64,000 nt of DNA from Henckelia pumila (GCF_033568475.1 NC_133122.1:185585449-185649448), one strand, 5' to 3'. Positions 11,683-23,731 are shown, numbered from the stretch's first letter. Program-made: numbers and translations. Notes: generated by a model not told the origin, from the letters alone.

Positions 11683-12180
11683 TGTAGTAGTCCGACTCCT
11701 AATTAAGTTAACCTACTGCCTAAACATGATTAAGATATTCTCATTTGGGTATAAGGAGTTGAAAATTGGATTTAGAACGATCAAAAATGGTTCCAAAGGC
11801 TTCAAGTGTTGGGACAGTTCGAAAGCTCCGAAGAGTAGTTCAGAAGCACCAAACTGGTTCGGAAGCCAGAGTCAATGATCGGAAGTACGAAGCACCGAAC
11901 TGGAGATCGGAAGCTCCGATCTCAGGTCAATCAGACAGGGTATGTGTTTTTATTGGGTGATTAGACTTGAGAGAGTTCAGAAGTTCCGAAATAGAGTTCA
12001 GTAGATCCGAACTATGTCGGTAGCAGAGCGTTGTCCAATCAAAGATCCGCGTTTGGTAAAGGGAGTTCGGAAGGACGATCGGTAGTTCTGAAGTGCGTTC
12101 AAAAGCCCCGAACTAGGGATCAGACGTGTCACGTTCCGAAACTAGGTCTAGTTGACATCAGGGTTATTTAACGTTTTCAC
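11683..12180 (+). repeat. Tekay-type LTR fragment (U3), plus orientation
   Basis: Begins tgtagtagtccgactcc, matching the reversed ends of the Tekay LTRs. It continues with 'taacatgattaa', 'ttgggt', 'aacgatcaaaaatggttcc' in the same order as the LTR at 29082-28900 read in reverse. It then carries several near-palindromes of the GTTCGGAAGCTCCGAAC and GATCGGAAGCTCCGATC types. It parallels the fragment at 55718-55960 most closely. The downstream part of the LTR is not recognisable. Confidence 0.65.
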
Positions 12181-12936
12181 ATTAAACAACAAGCCTTGGA
12201 GTACAGAATTTCGAAATAACCGGTCTACTCATTCATGAAACTAAAATTATATAGTCTTTCTTAAACTCAAATTTAAATTGCATTTACAATCCTTAATTGA
12301 AAACAACAAAACTTAGTAAGCAGAGGCTTATTACAACTAAATAAAAGTAGAACTAAACATAACTAAATATCAATAATTTGTTGGTCTTCTTCACCAACCC
12401 CAGAACTGGTCTTGCTCATCATCCTCGAGTTCTTCCTCGTTCTTATTTGAGTTGGGTGATTTGGGTGGGTGAGTGATATGGGTATTTTATATAATAACCG
12501 CTTTTTCTCACCTAATGTGGGGACACCAATTTTTTTGCCCATTTTACTCTCTACATCCCACCTTCCCTAAAAGTGCAATTTAGTTACTGAACCATCAACA
12601 ATTTTATTTTATTTTTTTTTATAAAAAAACTGAACCACCAACACGTTTATTCATATTTTCACACACAACGCGTCTATCCAGCTTGTAGATATAATTTAAG
12701 TGTGGGGCATTTGTGACTGAATGGCGTAAAATTATACCAACGATGTATAATTGTAAATCGAGAGACTCGTATGTATACACAAGTTAGTAGTTACTGGTTA
12801 CGGACTACTATAACAAAATATTGTAAGTTATTGACTGATTTGAAATAGTAAAAAAAATACAATGACTAAGTTGCAATATCATTCTTTGGCTATTTAATAA
12901 GGTATTACTCGTAAATTTTTCTTCTTCACAGGAGGG
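12181..12936. other. Repeat-derived spacer and 5' flank of the formyltransferase gene
   Basis: Bases 12230-12500 contain text resembling the R/U5 part of a minus-oriented Tekay LTR (cttcttcaccaaccccagaactggtc..., tcctcgagttcttcctcg). The remaining ~400 bases are AT-rich and presumably include the promoter of the downstream gene. No coding sequence is seen. Confidence 0.35.
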
Positions 12937-15900
12937 ATGCTGCTATCGTCTTCTCAAATGCTCCGGCGCTTCCGCTGCTTCAGCGCCGCCGCGTCTTCTC
13001 CCTCAACAATTACTGAGTCGTCATCATCCGCTTTTAACTCTCACAAAAAGCGTCTCGTTTTTCTGGGTTCCCCTCAGGTACACACCATCCCGGTCCTATC
13101 TTGATATTCACGCAATGCACTATCGAATTTGGTGATTCAATGCAAATTAGTGTGTTGAAAATTAACGTTTTTTGGAAAATTTAGGGATAAAGTTTGATTT
13201 TTTATGTTAGCACTTAGCAGGCGACTTCCCAGCTCGCCACTGAATGTGGACGGATAAATCTACTGATTGGTGATAAATAAATGCATTACAGGTCTCTGCT
13301 TGTGTTCTGGACGCTCTTCTCTGTGCTGCTTCTGCTCCAGATTCCTTATTTCAGGTACCAATATTCGTTTGAAAAGATGCTGTTAGATTCACTTGTTTTC
13401 TTTATTTGTTTACAAAATGGTGGTCGAGTTCTCCACTAACGGCTGTAAGTTAGTCCTGAACATAGTTTAACGAGCACAATTTTTTTGTGGGCGAATGTGC
13501 CATGTCTATGTAATTTATGATCTAGTATCTTACCCAAAATTTGGAAATGTTGCAAAGTTACGTATTATATGCATCATGTTATGTTCACGTGTCCCTATAT
13601 AGTAGCTAGTTCTGGACAAGATCTCAATATGAAGAGCATATCGTCGAGATATTGGATGTAAATACATTAACTAATTTTTTTTTTAAATTTAAAAACATTT
13701 TTAATCACTGATGAATCATGTGAACTATGCTTCAGATCTACATTAACTAATAACTACACTTTGAAATGATTCAGATAGCAGCAATTGTCACCCAGCCTCC
13801 TTCTGGAAGAGACAGGAGTAGAAAGGTGATGCCTTCTCCAGTTGCACAACATGCTCTAGACAGAAGTTTCTCATCTGATTTGATTTTCACACCTCTGAAA
13901 GCTGGTGAGGTATGTATGTTCTTTTAGTATTTATGATATGATATCATTTCTCCGTCTCCATGTTATTTCTTTTTTGTAGCTCTCAATTATAGTTGAATGC
14001 TCACGACTTATTATTTATATATAAATTGGTATTATGTAGTTACTATTGATAATTGTTTGAGAGGGCCTGTCAATGGTCTGAAAATTAGTAGCTACGATTC
14101 TTATGACCAGTGTAGGTAATTTTTTAGATTTAGAAAAACCTGAATATTCATATTTTAAGTGAATATAACTGTGGTACATCTGTGAATAAGATATTAGGAA
14201 GTCGAAGAGGTAGTTACACGCTTTTTGCAAATGGAATCCAAATCAGCGACTGCGAAAGTTCTGTATTGAGCATTTTTCATTTTGTTTCTTCTGGCACGTG
14301 AAACCTTTATATTTAATTATTTATACTTCTATGAATTAAAGGATTCATAAATTCATGGTACAACCACGCAGGAACCTTTTATTTCCAGTTTTAGAGCTCT
14401 GGAGCCTGACCTTTGCATCACTGCTGCGTACGGGAATATTTTACCAACTACATTCCTTAAGATACCATCTATGGGTTAGTGAAACAATTCAATTTAAGAA
14501 TCAAGTGTTTGGACAGGAAACTTGATACTTCCTCAATTTATGACATAATGACATTGTTTGGCATTGATTGGAAGGTATTTCAGTAATGTAATTATATTTA
14601 ATTATTTATCTCCGCCTAATTTCTTCCTTTAGTGGAATGTTTTGCTAAAGTTAATTTCGTAATGTCGAGATATGCTAGCAACCTTTAGATGTGAGAGGTA
14701 GATGATGTGACGATAAAAGCATGAGCCTAATCTACTCAAAATATATTTTGTGTACTACTGGGGGAGGGGTGGTGTCATTCAACTAATTGGACTTTGACAA
14801 GAGGCAAATGCACGTTGCATCTAATTTATTGATGGTCTTGGTACCCTTCAGATAGCATAATCTCATTGGTCAGCTCTATATCAACACAGAGGATAATTCG
14901 CATGCACAGATGCTTAACGTAATTAAATGTTTATTTTACATCTTTTAAGTTTTTTGATTTTGAAATAAAATCTTTAAGTTATTGATTATGATTAACAAAT
15001 AGTTTAGTTATTTTTCAAATTTACTAAAATAGGTTATTTATAATAACTTTTTATTGAATGAAAGAAGGGGTATTTTTGTCCATCCATTAAATGACCAAGG
15101 TGATTATTCCAAGCAGTTGATTCATTATTATATAGTATAGATTCTAATTTATTGATGGTCTTGGTACCCTACAGATGGCATAATCTCATTGGTCAGTTCT
15201 ATATTTCTTGCTATGGAAACATTACAGATTTGGTAGGATGATTTCTTGCTCAGAAGCTTACATCCAGCTGCCTCTGAGTTGTTTCAGGAACAGTGAACAT
15301 ACACCCAAGCTTGCTTCCTCTCTATCGTGGGGCAGCACCTGTTCAGAGAGCTCTGCAGGTTCATACTTCCTTTAGCTTTAGATTGTTATTTATCAAGTTG
15401 TTTATTCTCAAATACGCACTCATCAACTTCTTCAACAGGATGGTATCAGAGAAACAGGGGTGTCATTAGCATATACTGTGCGTCAACTGGATGCTGGACC
15501 TGTTATTTCCTGTGAAAAAGTGGTGGTTAATGATCAAATAAAGGTAATTACAGCATGCATTACTTTGTTAATTTATGAAAGTCATCTAAGGTTCTGCTAA
15601 AGATAGCAACTTGTGTATTTTACAGCATTTAGATAACGCTAGTTTGGAACAAGATTTGATGAAGAGACTTAAGTTTGGATCTCCTTTAATCATCTTAAAC
15701 TGCCTCAACCATTTTACTTCTGACCTAAATGAGAGGAAGAATTTCTTGATTGCTGATTCGTTTGGTAACCCAGATTCTTACTGGTGCAAAATTGCTAACA
15801 ATGAAACAAAAGCAGTCCCCTAATTTCTTTATCATCTCCCATAACTGACTTGTATTCTTTGTGTTGCTCTATGTTTATTACTAAGCTTTAGTGATCTTTG

Positions 15901-18900
15901 GGCAGGCTCCAGAATTACTTGACTTGCTGTTTACTCAAGGTTTTTATCCTCTTTCCTCCATCTTTTACTGCTTACGCACCATTTATTAAGATCTATTGTT
16001 TCAATCCAAGCTTTGCTGAACCCGATTAATAAACATATTACCGTCTTTGTGGTTATTTGCAAAATTTTTAATTATAAAACCTTATAATCTAAATCAGATC
16101 ATTTTTTATGCAAAGTTATTTTTCATGGTGCGTCGCTGGAGACATGAACATCAATAGTGCAAATAGGATACAATTTGATAAAGTTTAATTGTCCAGGATG
16201 TGCTACAGCCAATTTCATGATAATTCTCAAGAATGCAAGGTCACAGGAATAGTATATGGTTGGCATTTTCAAATATTCTTAAGGTTTAATCATTCAAAGT
16301 ACGAGCATCCTATCCTTAATGGGCAGACATTGTTGATGCTTTCAGATTTTAGCTAACCAGTTTTTTCAATGGTATCTTGTGCCTGTGATTAATCTTAGGA
16401 AAGTTAAGATCTTCAGAGACTTGTTGATATTGTATGTTTTTTTATGCTAATCGGAAAAAAAAAAACAATAATTGTTTATGCTCTATATTTGTGGGTGAAT
16501 TGTGCTTGGATAGTTAGCTCACTCTTATAAAATTTGTGATGTTAACTAAGGTAGGTTCCAAACTTCTGATCCGTGAGCTTCCCTCAATATTTGATGGTTC
16601 AGCTAAAGCTAAAGCACTTGCCCAGGACGAGTCTAAAGCTACATTGGCCCCAAAAGTAAGCACATATTTATTTGTGCAGAAAAATAATGTTATTCAAATC
16701 TCTCATATCAGCAAGCTCTTCTTGATCAATTGGAGAGGAGATATCCAAATGCTTGTCAACCATGCGATCGGAAGAAGATCGGGGCAAAGACAGCAACATT
16801 CAACAGGGTCCTTCCGACCAGCATTCTGAAGGACATCAACAGCGATGATGTCTTATCTAAAGTACCTCAAAATTTGAAGCTAGATTTTCCCCGGTGCAAT
16901 GGCCAATCAGACCTGATGAGAGATCTTAGTCATTGTGAGAAGTCTTTTCAACACCAACACGAACCGGAGAAAGACAAGGAAGGATTGGCCTCTTTCCACT
17001 TTGAGTGTGATCGTGAACCATGGTTCCTCAAATGAGAACGAGATTGACCAAAGTTGAAAACTTGAAGTGAGAAGAATTTACGAATTACCGTCATTTGCCC
17101 TTAATCTTTGAAATACTCCTACAACAACCATTGTTCTTGAAGTGGTGGCGAATTTTTCAGAATACAAGAAAACATCAACAATTTGGAAGGATAGTTTGCA
17201 AAATGACCTTGGTCAAACTTTTTGTTTGAAATCTAACCTTCTCTAGTGTATTTGAAACACTTCAAATACATTTGGAGAGGGTTAGTTTTCAAATAAACTA
17301 GTTTGACCAAGGTCATTTATTAAAATATTTCCACAATACAATAATTTGGAAGAACTTGGTACATCCTTTTTTTGTGCTTGAGGACAAGCACGATTTCCAA
17401 GGGGAGGCAGATGTAATGAGCAAGAATTAAGGACAAACTACTGATATCAAGGATGATATGGTGGAAGATGCAAACATAAGGAATTTATTAGAAGGATTTT
17501 ATTTAGTTTCTTTATTTAATATTGCATGCATTCTAGCCATGAACAGGGGGATTATGGCAAATTTCTTGCTGTGGAAATTAATCGTCTTCCTTGTATTTAA
17601 ATGGCTATTGTTGCAAGGAATAAAAAGCATCCAGAATTCTAAATCAAATAGTGAATGTGAGATCGCAAGGTTCTCTCTAAATGAGCCTCGAAACCCTATC
17701 CAAAATACATCTATCATCCCATAACATGATCCAAACGTGGGACCATAACACTCTGATTAGTAGCTCGATCACCTATGCGAAGAAAATTTGTGCAAGGTTC
17801 TACATCTTCGATGAACTATGTGCTCTCAGCTCTGCTAAGTTATCTTGTATAAATCTTCTAGCTTTTTCTGTCTGATTGATTAAAATGCTACTAGTTTCAA
17901 TACAAACTGTTGAATTAGCGAATGAAATGACCAACAGCTTGCCATTTGGTCAATGGAGTTGTTTACATGTGTCCGTGTCTATCTTGAGCGTCCTCATTTA
18001 GGCTCTGCTAACCCAATGTTTATGGCCTTGAGAAAGTGTTATGCTCTATATTACAATCTGTTTGTAGCTACTTTGTTGCCATGAACAGATTGGTCCCCCC
18101 ACCAAGATCTTGCTGTTCTTGATCTATTGCTATTTGCTATTTTCATTCAATCCAAGAGGATTAAATAATCTATTACCTATTCTTTTGCAATGTCCTAAAA
18201 TATTTGATGGTTTGACAATGACTAAGCTGATGCGCCAACAGCTAAACACCCCGTATTACTGACCAACATATGTTCTGTTACAGTAGTCCTTGTAGCAGTT
18301 TTCTGGTTTTACATGGTTCTATTGTATTTCATGCAGATAACTCAAGAAGAATCGTGGCTATCATTTGATCAAAATGCTGTAGTCCTTCACAACAAAGTAT
18401 GACTTCAATTTGATTTGATCAGAGATATAGATGTGTTACATGCAACTTTTAGGTTCGTGCATTTGCAGGTTGGCCGGGAACACGAGCTAAAGTTTTGGTG
18501 ATCGACGAGAAAAGCGGGCAGAAGAATGTTACAGAGCTTAAAATAATCACTACAAGAGTTTATACCAGGGATGACATGAAGATCACCGACGTAGATGAGG
18601 TGTTCTTTGCAAAAGGCTCATTGATATTTTCTTGTGGAGAGGGTACATCGCTGGAGGTGAGCTATATATTTTATAATAGTCTGAGTAAAACAAGTTTCTC
18701 TATGTCGGAGAAATTTACATTTTGGTACCTTCCATCTCTTTGGTCGTCGATTGTCCTTGTGCTCTCTTAATATGTTCCTATCTCTATTCAGTGGTGTGGA
18801 AGCAAATCCTTTCTGGTTTTGAGCTTTGTCGTTACTTGAAGTGAATCGATGATTTATGATCTCTTACAGGTATTGGAAGTACAGCTTCCAGGTAAAAAAG

Positions 18901-18959
18901 TTGTGAATGCGGCAGCATTTTGGAACGGTCTGAGAGGCCAAAAGTTAAAGAGGTTGTGA
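12937..18959 (+). CDS. Methionyl-tRNA formyltransferase, organellar
   Basis: Eleven exons with GT-AG introns: 12937-13077, 13292-13354, 13775-13909, 14372-14474, 15288-15358, 15439-15543, 15906-15939, 16555-16655, 18337-18396, 18453-18656, 18870-18959. All phases agree and give about 368 residues. It formylates initiator Met-tRNA for organellar translation, using 10-formyltetrahydrofolate. The Ser/Arg-rich N-terminus (MLLSSSQMLRRFRCFSAAAS) looks mitochondrial. Seen in order: KRLVFLGSPQVSACVLDALL (N-terminal fold), ITAAYGNILP, NIHPSLLPLYRGAAPVQRAL with Asn151 and His153, VRQLDAGPVIS with Asp189 (the Asn-His-Asp catalytic set of formyltransferases), and a C-terminal domain with VRAFAGWPGTRAK and a final LEVQLPGKKVVNAAAFWNGL. 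A second in-frame ATG at 12958 could also start translation. Confidence 0.93.
14821..15203. repeat. Direct 60-bp repeats in formyltransferase intron 4
   Basis: The stretch at 14821-14880 (ctaatttattgatggtcttg...) recurs at 15144-15203 with only a few mismatches. They flank a 263-bp AT-rich segment. The layout fits a local tandem duplication or an insertion that duplicated its flank. Confidence 0.8.
15625..15823 (+). other. Unidentified ORF in formyltransferase intron 6
   Basis: After a consensus acceptor (ttttacag, ending 15624) an open frame of 66 residues runs to a TAA at 15821-15823. It reads HLDNASLEQDLMKRLKFGSP and later NERKNFLIADSFGNPDSYWC. It is not part of the formyltransferase family: exons 6 and 7 join in phase without it. 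Codon use looks protein-like rather than random. It could be a captured exon from another gene or an alternative 3' exon that would truncate the enzyme. I do not recognise the family. Confidence 0.35.
16713..17035 (+). other. Unidentified ORF in formyltransferase intron 8
   Basis: An open frame after an acceptor-like atcag reads QALLDQLERRYPNACQPCDR (Met at 16730) and continues through GAKTATFNRVLPTSILKDIN to a TGA at 17033-17035. It is hydrophilic and Cys-containing, with no family I can name. Exons 8 and 9 of the host gene join correctly without it. It may be a captured gene fragment or an alternative terminal exon. Confidence 0.3.
17201..17317. repeat. Near-perfect foldback (MITE-like) in intron 8
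   Basis: Begins aaatgaccttggtcaaac and ends with its complement gtttgaccaaggtcattt. The two ~57-base arms pair almost throughout, with almost no loop. It is probably a MITE; transcribed as part of the intron it would form a long hairpin. Confidence 0.8.
17371..17880 (+). repeat. Ty3/gypsy 3' end remnant with LTR-like start
   Basis: The text tgcttgaggacaagcacg followed by aaggggaggcag (17399-17410) is the usual end of a Ty3/gypsy polyprotein region and polypurine tract. A TG-starting LTR-like sequence follows at 17412 (tgtaatgagc). Its 3' boundary is not clear. It lies within intron 8 of the formyltransferase gene. Confidence 0.5.
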
Positions 18960-20556
18960 CCACTTTCATGCACACTCGTGCAAAACTGTTTAAAAGAGTA
19001 ACGTTCCTCCTTCAGTGCTCCAGGTTCAACTCTATCTCTGTCATGCCTCTCCATCTGCATTCGAAATGCTTCTAACTTTGTTTTAAGAATTACGTCAGTA
19101 ACTCAGTACTTCCTAACTTCCATCAAAAAGTTGAAATCTGAAGAATATGTAGAAGTTTTTTCGTCCTGTTATCTGTTTAGATATGCCCTTCCAAAGTTTT
19201 TACGTAAGTTAATACACAGCATATCAAACATATTCCAACCTTAGTTTCAACTGACTTTCAGAAACTCAAGTTGACAATATTTGCATCCCGATTCAGACTC
19301 GTAACTTTTACAATTCTTCCCCCTAACACAATTTTCACGTCTCTCTCTACTCACTTCATCGTAATAGTTAATGCTAATCTGGTCGCTCAGCTTTTTCATC
19401 ACCTTTTCGAAGTCATTTAAGTTTAAGAATACTAATATTGTGCTGTCAATGATTTATAACGACATCTGATATACTCTGAAACGTTCAGTATTTCTAATTG
19501 ACAGGAAGGATACACGACGAAACAAGGCATCAACCGCTGGCGCACATACGATGATACAAGTTCAGCTGAGCATGGTCTCGCCGCCTCTCCAAAATGAAGG
19601 GACTGAATCATGCTTGCTCATAATCTTCAAACTTGTTATTTTACAGCAGATAAAGGCAACTTATTTGGGCTAACCATTTCATGAAATTCCTGAGTTTCAG
19701 TGCTTGGTGAAGATGTTGCCAATGTGCAGATGACATTAAGGTTTATGTTCCTACTTTCGGAAATGGTATTTATTTTCCTCGTACCTTGGACATCTGATGC
19801 TCTAGTTGTCCCTTTTTGGTCTACTCATGCAGTGCTACATACACCACCACCCACCCCCCCCCCCCACCACCCCCCACCTAAAACCCCATTTTAATGAAGC
19901 TTATTAGTGAATGCTACTACTGCATATTTTTATTAATAAATCGACGATACACATTACTTAAACATATTTGAAATGATCAGAAGGCATATGTAGTTCAATT
20001 AATGTTGTGATTAAATACAAGAAAGGTAAATCAAGCACAAGAATTAGTGGACACGTTACTTGTCTAACATGCTATATATGTTGAAAATATAAAGATTCAA
20101 TGTAGGTAGAATATGCACTTGCCAAAGGCGAAAAAAGAAATTCCCATGATTTTAAGCCGTCAAATGTGATATTTGAACAAATCTTGTAGTGGGCTTTCAA
20201 CTCCATATTCGAGTTTCATGTGTTTATAGCATATACTACATTTTGATATATAAAATCAAATCAAATAACTAATATGGTAAATAAGTATTACACTTCTGGT
20301 TAGAGGATCTCACGGAACGAATAAAAAAAAAATGGGGTCAATGATATGTTACAACTTGGTGGATCAACGTGACCAGGACAGTATCGAAAAATTATTCAAC
20401 TTTTTTTTTAATATACGAAGTTTTCTATTTTTAGATTTTTTTTTCCTTTTCCAAATTTATGTGAGATGGATTATTAATTTCAATATCTAATATCATGTTT
20501 TATATGAGAATTAAAATGAAAGTTGTGCAAAAAACCTTATAAGAGTAAGGATATTT
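18960..20556. other. 3' flank of the formyltransferase gene
   Basis: Presumed 3' UTR and spacer. A C/A-rich tract sits at 19840-19880 (a 12-14 base C run). No convincing gene is present; the short open frame at 19700-19894 is low complexity. Confidence 0.4.
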
Positions 20557-20684
20557 AGATAGTGTTTGGGAGTGCTTTTAAAAAGCATTTATCAGCTTTT
20601 TTTTAACAAAATTTCAGAAAATTTCAAATTTTTGGTAAGTAGAAGCTGAGAATTGCTTCTTAGAAGCTCTTCCAAACACTACCT
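20557..20684. repeat. hAT-like foldback MITE
   Basis: Left end atagtgtttgggagtgcttt and right end aagctcttccaaacactacc are imperfect complements, with internal arms (aagcattt...cagctt / aagctgagaattgctt) also pairing. The GTGTTTGG terminal motif is common among plant hAT-derived MITEs. Confidence 0.7.
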
Positions 20685-20839
20685 TAAATAACTTGTCGGC
20701 TCTAATGTATATTTGATGCTAAATGTTAATGAATCGATGTACGAACAAAACTATCACTGGATATTGTAAGTATAAATTTTTTCATAGATAATTTATCGTA
20801 GACCATTATTTTTCAACCAACATCAAGTAGTTTTGCTAT

Positions 20840-21016
20840 TAGGTAACGTTTGATTTATGGATGAGATGATGAAAGATGCATAGTACAAAGATGATACGTT
20901 AATATACTTGGATAAGAAATGATGCATGACTCTAATTTTTTTTAGAAATTTGGGCCCAATATTGAACAAATGAAAGGTGAATAATCAATCGGTGTTTCGT
21001 ACCAAGCGGTGCCTTG
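20840..21016. repeat. Probable MITE
   Basis: Left end aggtaacgtttgatttatgg resembles the reverse complement of the right end (accaagcggtgcctt) only partly. The left motif resembles a common plant MITE start (ggtaRcgtttg). Boundaries are tentative. Confidence 0.4.
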
Positions 21017-21578
21017 TTTTTTAAAAAATTTTGGGGCAAATAGTGATATATTATCTTATTTATCCTAAGAGCATTTACCTTAGAATACTACTGATCTCAT
21101 TATGGTAAGGACTCGACAACTGGCTGGGCTGAACTAAGCGAATAATAGACCATGATTTCTTGCATGTTTTAGCTGGGATGAGTTGAAAACCCCACCGGAA
21201 ATGTAGCCATTTTTACCGATAGAATCAATAAACACAGGCAATAATTGTGGTATAATTAATTGATTGAAAAAGCAACCCCACACCCACTGAACGAAAATGA
21301 AAGCAAACATTAAAGCACTTTAAGACATTTGTTGATTAAAATATCACCGTGAAATATTTAAAATCAAAGTCCAAATAATCGTGACCCACTCATCATGATT
21401 TCAAGGAACATTCACATAGTTTGTGGGCAATAATTTGTCCCAAACAATATGGCGAGATGACAAATCATTCAATCTAGGACTGCAAAAATTGCAATCCTTT
21501 TTTTAAAAAAAAAAAAAAAAACTCAATCGTATAAATTACTATTTCATGTGTTGCAACTAAACATCGAGTTAAAAAACA
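21017..21578. other. AT-rich spacer
   Basis: No gene or clear repeat boundary. An A-rich run occurs near 21505-21520. Confidence 0.4.
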
Positions 21579-21851
21579 GGAAAATTGTTTTTTTGGTTTT
21601 ATATGTTTGTCATTTTGCGATTTCGGTCATCTATATTTTTCATATTTCAGTTTTAGTCCGCTATATTTGTTTTTTAGGCAATTTTAGTTTTTTTTTCGAT
21701 GTGCCGCTGATGTGACACCGATGCAGTGTTGATGTGCAGCTGACGTGTATAATGTCATGTAAGCATTTTCGAAGAAAAATGACTAAAATTGTCAAAAATA
21801 AAAACATAGATTACCGAAATCGTAAATTGGAAAACACAGGTGTAGTTTTCC
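21579..21851. repeat. Foldback MITE
   Basis: Left arm ggaaaattgt...gcgatttcggtcatctat...caattttagtttttttt and right arm aaaaatgactaaaattgtca...atagattaccgaaatcg...gtagttttcc are inverted copies with some mismatches. The loop is relatively GC-rich (gtgccgctgatgtgacacc). Confidence 0.75.
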
Positions 21852-22023
21852 AAAAAAAAAAAAAAGAAAAAGAAAGTTGAAATAGTGACATTATTTTGCT
21901 AATTTGACTGCTCGCCGGTGAAAGAAATCAAAAAAATAAATCAAACTATTCATTTGAATTTAGCCAGGTAAAATAATATTTTCATATCGTGTATATTGGT
22001 CTTGTTTGGAGGCATAAAAAATA

Positions 22024-22372
22024 GGTCATTTGGACATATACTTTAAAACGTTTTTAATGTTTTATAAATTTTTTTTTAAAGTATGTGTTTGGTCATTTTG
22101 ACAAGATTTTTTTGTAAAATATTTTTAAAAAAACGTTCTCCAAGATAAGTTTTAAAGAACAATTAAATAAGATATATTTTTTATGTTTTTATAATTGAAT
22201 GTAATGATGAGAATCAAAACATATTACTTTCTAATCGTAAAAATATTTTTATAAAATAGTTGTTCAAGTACGTATTTATTCTTAAACAAATTTTAAAATA
22301 TTGTATATTTTTTTTTTTAAAAAAACACTTTTATAAAAATGTTTCACAAATACTTGTCCAAATGGAGTCTAG
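22024..22372. repeat. Foldback MITE
   Basis: Left end ggtcatttggacatatactt and right end aagtgtcc-like caaatacttgtccaaatgg are inverted, with 'aaaacgttttt' / 'aaaaatgttt' also pairing inside. AT-rich centre. Confidence 0.65.
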
Positions 22373-22449
22373 GAAATCTATGTTCATAAGTTACTTCATA
22401 AAAAATAAATAGATGATGGTCTTGCTGAGGTTCTATTTCTGAAAACAAA

Positions 22450-22607
22450 AAACTCTTGTGAGACCATCTTATAATAAATTCATTTTGTGAGACAGATTTC
22501 CTACTCGATCCGATCCATAAATTAATATTATTTTTTATTTCAAAAATATTACTTTTCATTTTATACATATACCTAGATTGAATCAAATGAGACCGTTTAC
22601 ACAGGAG
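22450..22607. repeat. 'GTGAGAC' foldback element, copy 1
   Basis: Begins cttgtgagaccatctta and ends gagaccgtttacacaggag, an imperfect terminal inversion, with an internal ttttgtgagacagattt and a run about forming 'aatattac' text. A second copy lies at 24190-24350. Confidence 0.55.
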
Positions 22608-22885
22608 ACTTACTTTTCTACGAAAAAACAGTGGCTATGAATAGATGCGAAACAAAAACACATACCTCCAAAATATATATATATATATAAGCATTAAAAA
22701 TTTTAAAAGAAAACGCGGCAGCTTTCCAGTGGATCCCAAAATTAATTGGATTGGTTAATGATCAAGGTAATCAATAAACTGCATTAATGAATTAAATTAG
22801 TAAGGAATTTTATATATTGTAGACTAATTGCTGCATAGACCTTTAATTTGTCCACCTAAGCCACGATCGAGGTGGTGTAGCAGTA

Positions 22886-22892
22886 GTATAAA
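22886..22892 (+). promoter_or_regulatory. TATA box of the HIPP gene
   Basis: The text gtagtataaatgtgagg lies about 60 bases upstream of the HIPP start codon, a usual distance for a plant core promoter with a short leader. Confidence 0.5.
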
Positions 22893-22951
22893 TGTGAGGA
22901 ACCCTTTCATTTCTTTAATTTGTGCGTAAAAAAGGAAATATAATAGAATCC

Positions 22952-23731
22952 ATGGGTGCTCTAGATTATCTTTCTAACTTTTGCACAGTCACCGCCACCA
23001 GAGCCAAAAGGAAACCAATGCAGGTAATTAAACCCTCATCATTAATGGTAGTACTGATTCTTTATAATAATTACCCAATACATATATATATATTCAGATC
23101 ATATATACATTAATACAATATTATATATTATGCATGCTTGTGGAATGTTAATTATCATGTCTTTGTGTTTCTTGGCAGACAGTCGAGATTAAAGTCAAAA
23201 TGGACTGCGATGGATGTGAAAGAAGAGTCAGAAACGCTGTCAGAAACATGAGAGGTCGTCATTCTTTCTATCTTAATTATATATTTATATATATATGATT
23301 TTTTTTTTTTTTTTTTTGAAAACTAGCTTGAAATCCATTATATTGGTGGCTAAAAACAAAAAAAAAAAAAAGCCAAAAGTACGTTTGTTAGATTTTGTGT
23401 GTGAACCCGTGCATGTATATAATTTTATTTAGGGGTGAAAAGTGTGGAAGTGAACAGAACGCAGAACCGGGTATGTGTTAGCGGGTTCGTGGATCCGAAT
23501 AAGGTGTTGAAAAGGGTGAAAAGCACAGGAAAAGTGGCGGAATTCTGGCCTTATATCCCATACAATCTTCTTCACTATCCTTACATATCTCACGCATATG
23601 ACAAAAAGGCTCCGGCCGGTTTCGTGAGAAACTTGGTGCAGCCATCGGCGGCCCCAAATGCGACGCATGACGAAGAAAGAATCACGTATCTCTTCAGTGA
23701 CGATAACCCAAATGCTTGCTCTATCATGTGA
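22952..23731 (+). CDS. Heavy-metal-associated isoprenylated plant protein (HIPP20-22 type)
   Basis: Three exons: 22952-23023, 23179-23254, 23433-23731, GT-AG introns, about 148 residues. An HMA metal-binding domain starts at residue 25 (TVEIKVKMDCDGCERRVRNA) with the CDGC metal site at Cys34 and Cys37. It continues with VKSVEVNRTQNRVCVSGFVD and a Lys-rich KVLKRVKSTGK. The middle block AEFWPYIPYNLLHYPYISHA and a C-terminal FSDDNPNACSIM are signatures of this clade. CSIM is a CaaX box for prenylation, so the protein is expected at membranes. Family members bind heavy metals and take part in metal tolerance. Intron positions split before the HMA domain and within it. A TATA box lies at 22886. 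Confidence 0.93.

Noticed and set aside
19840..19880. Polycytosine tract as a regulatory element
   Set aside because: Low-complexity run with no further signal; could be a sequencing-prone homopolymer.
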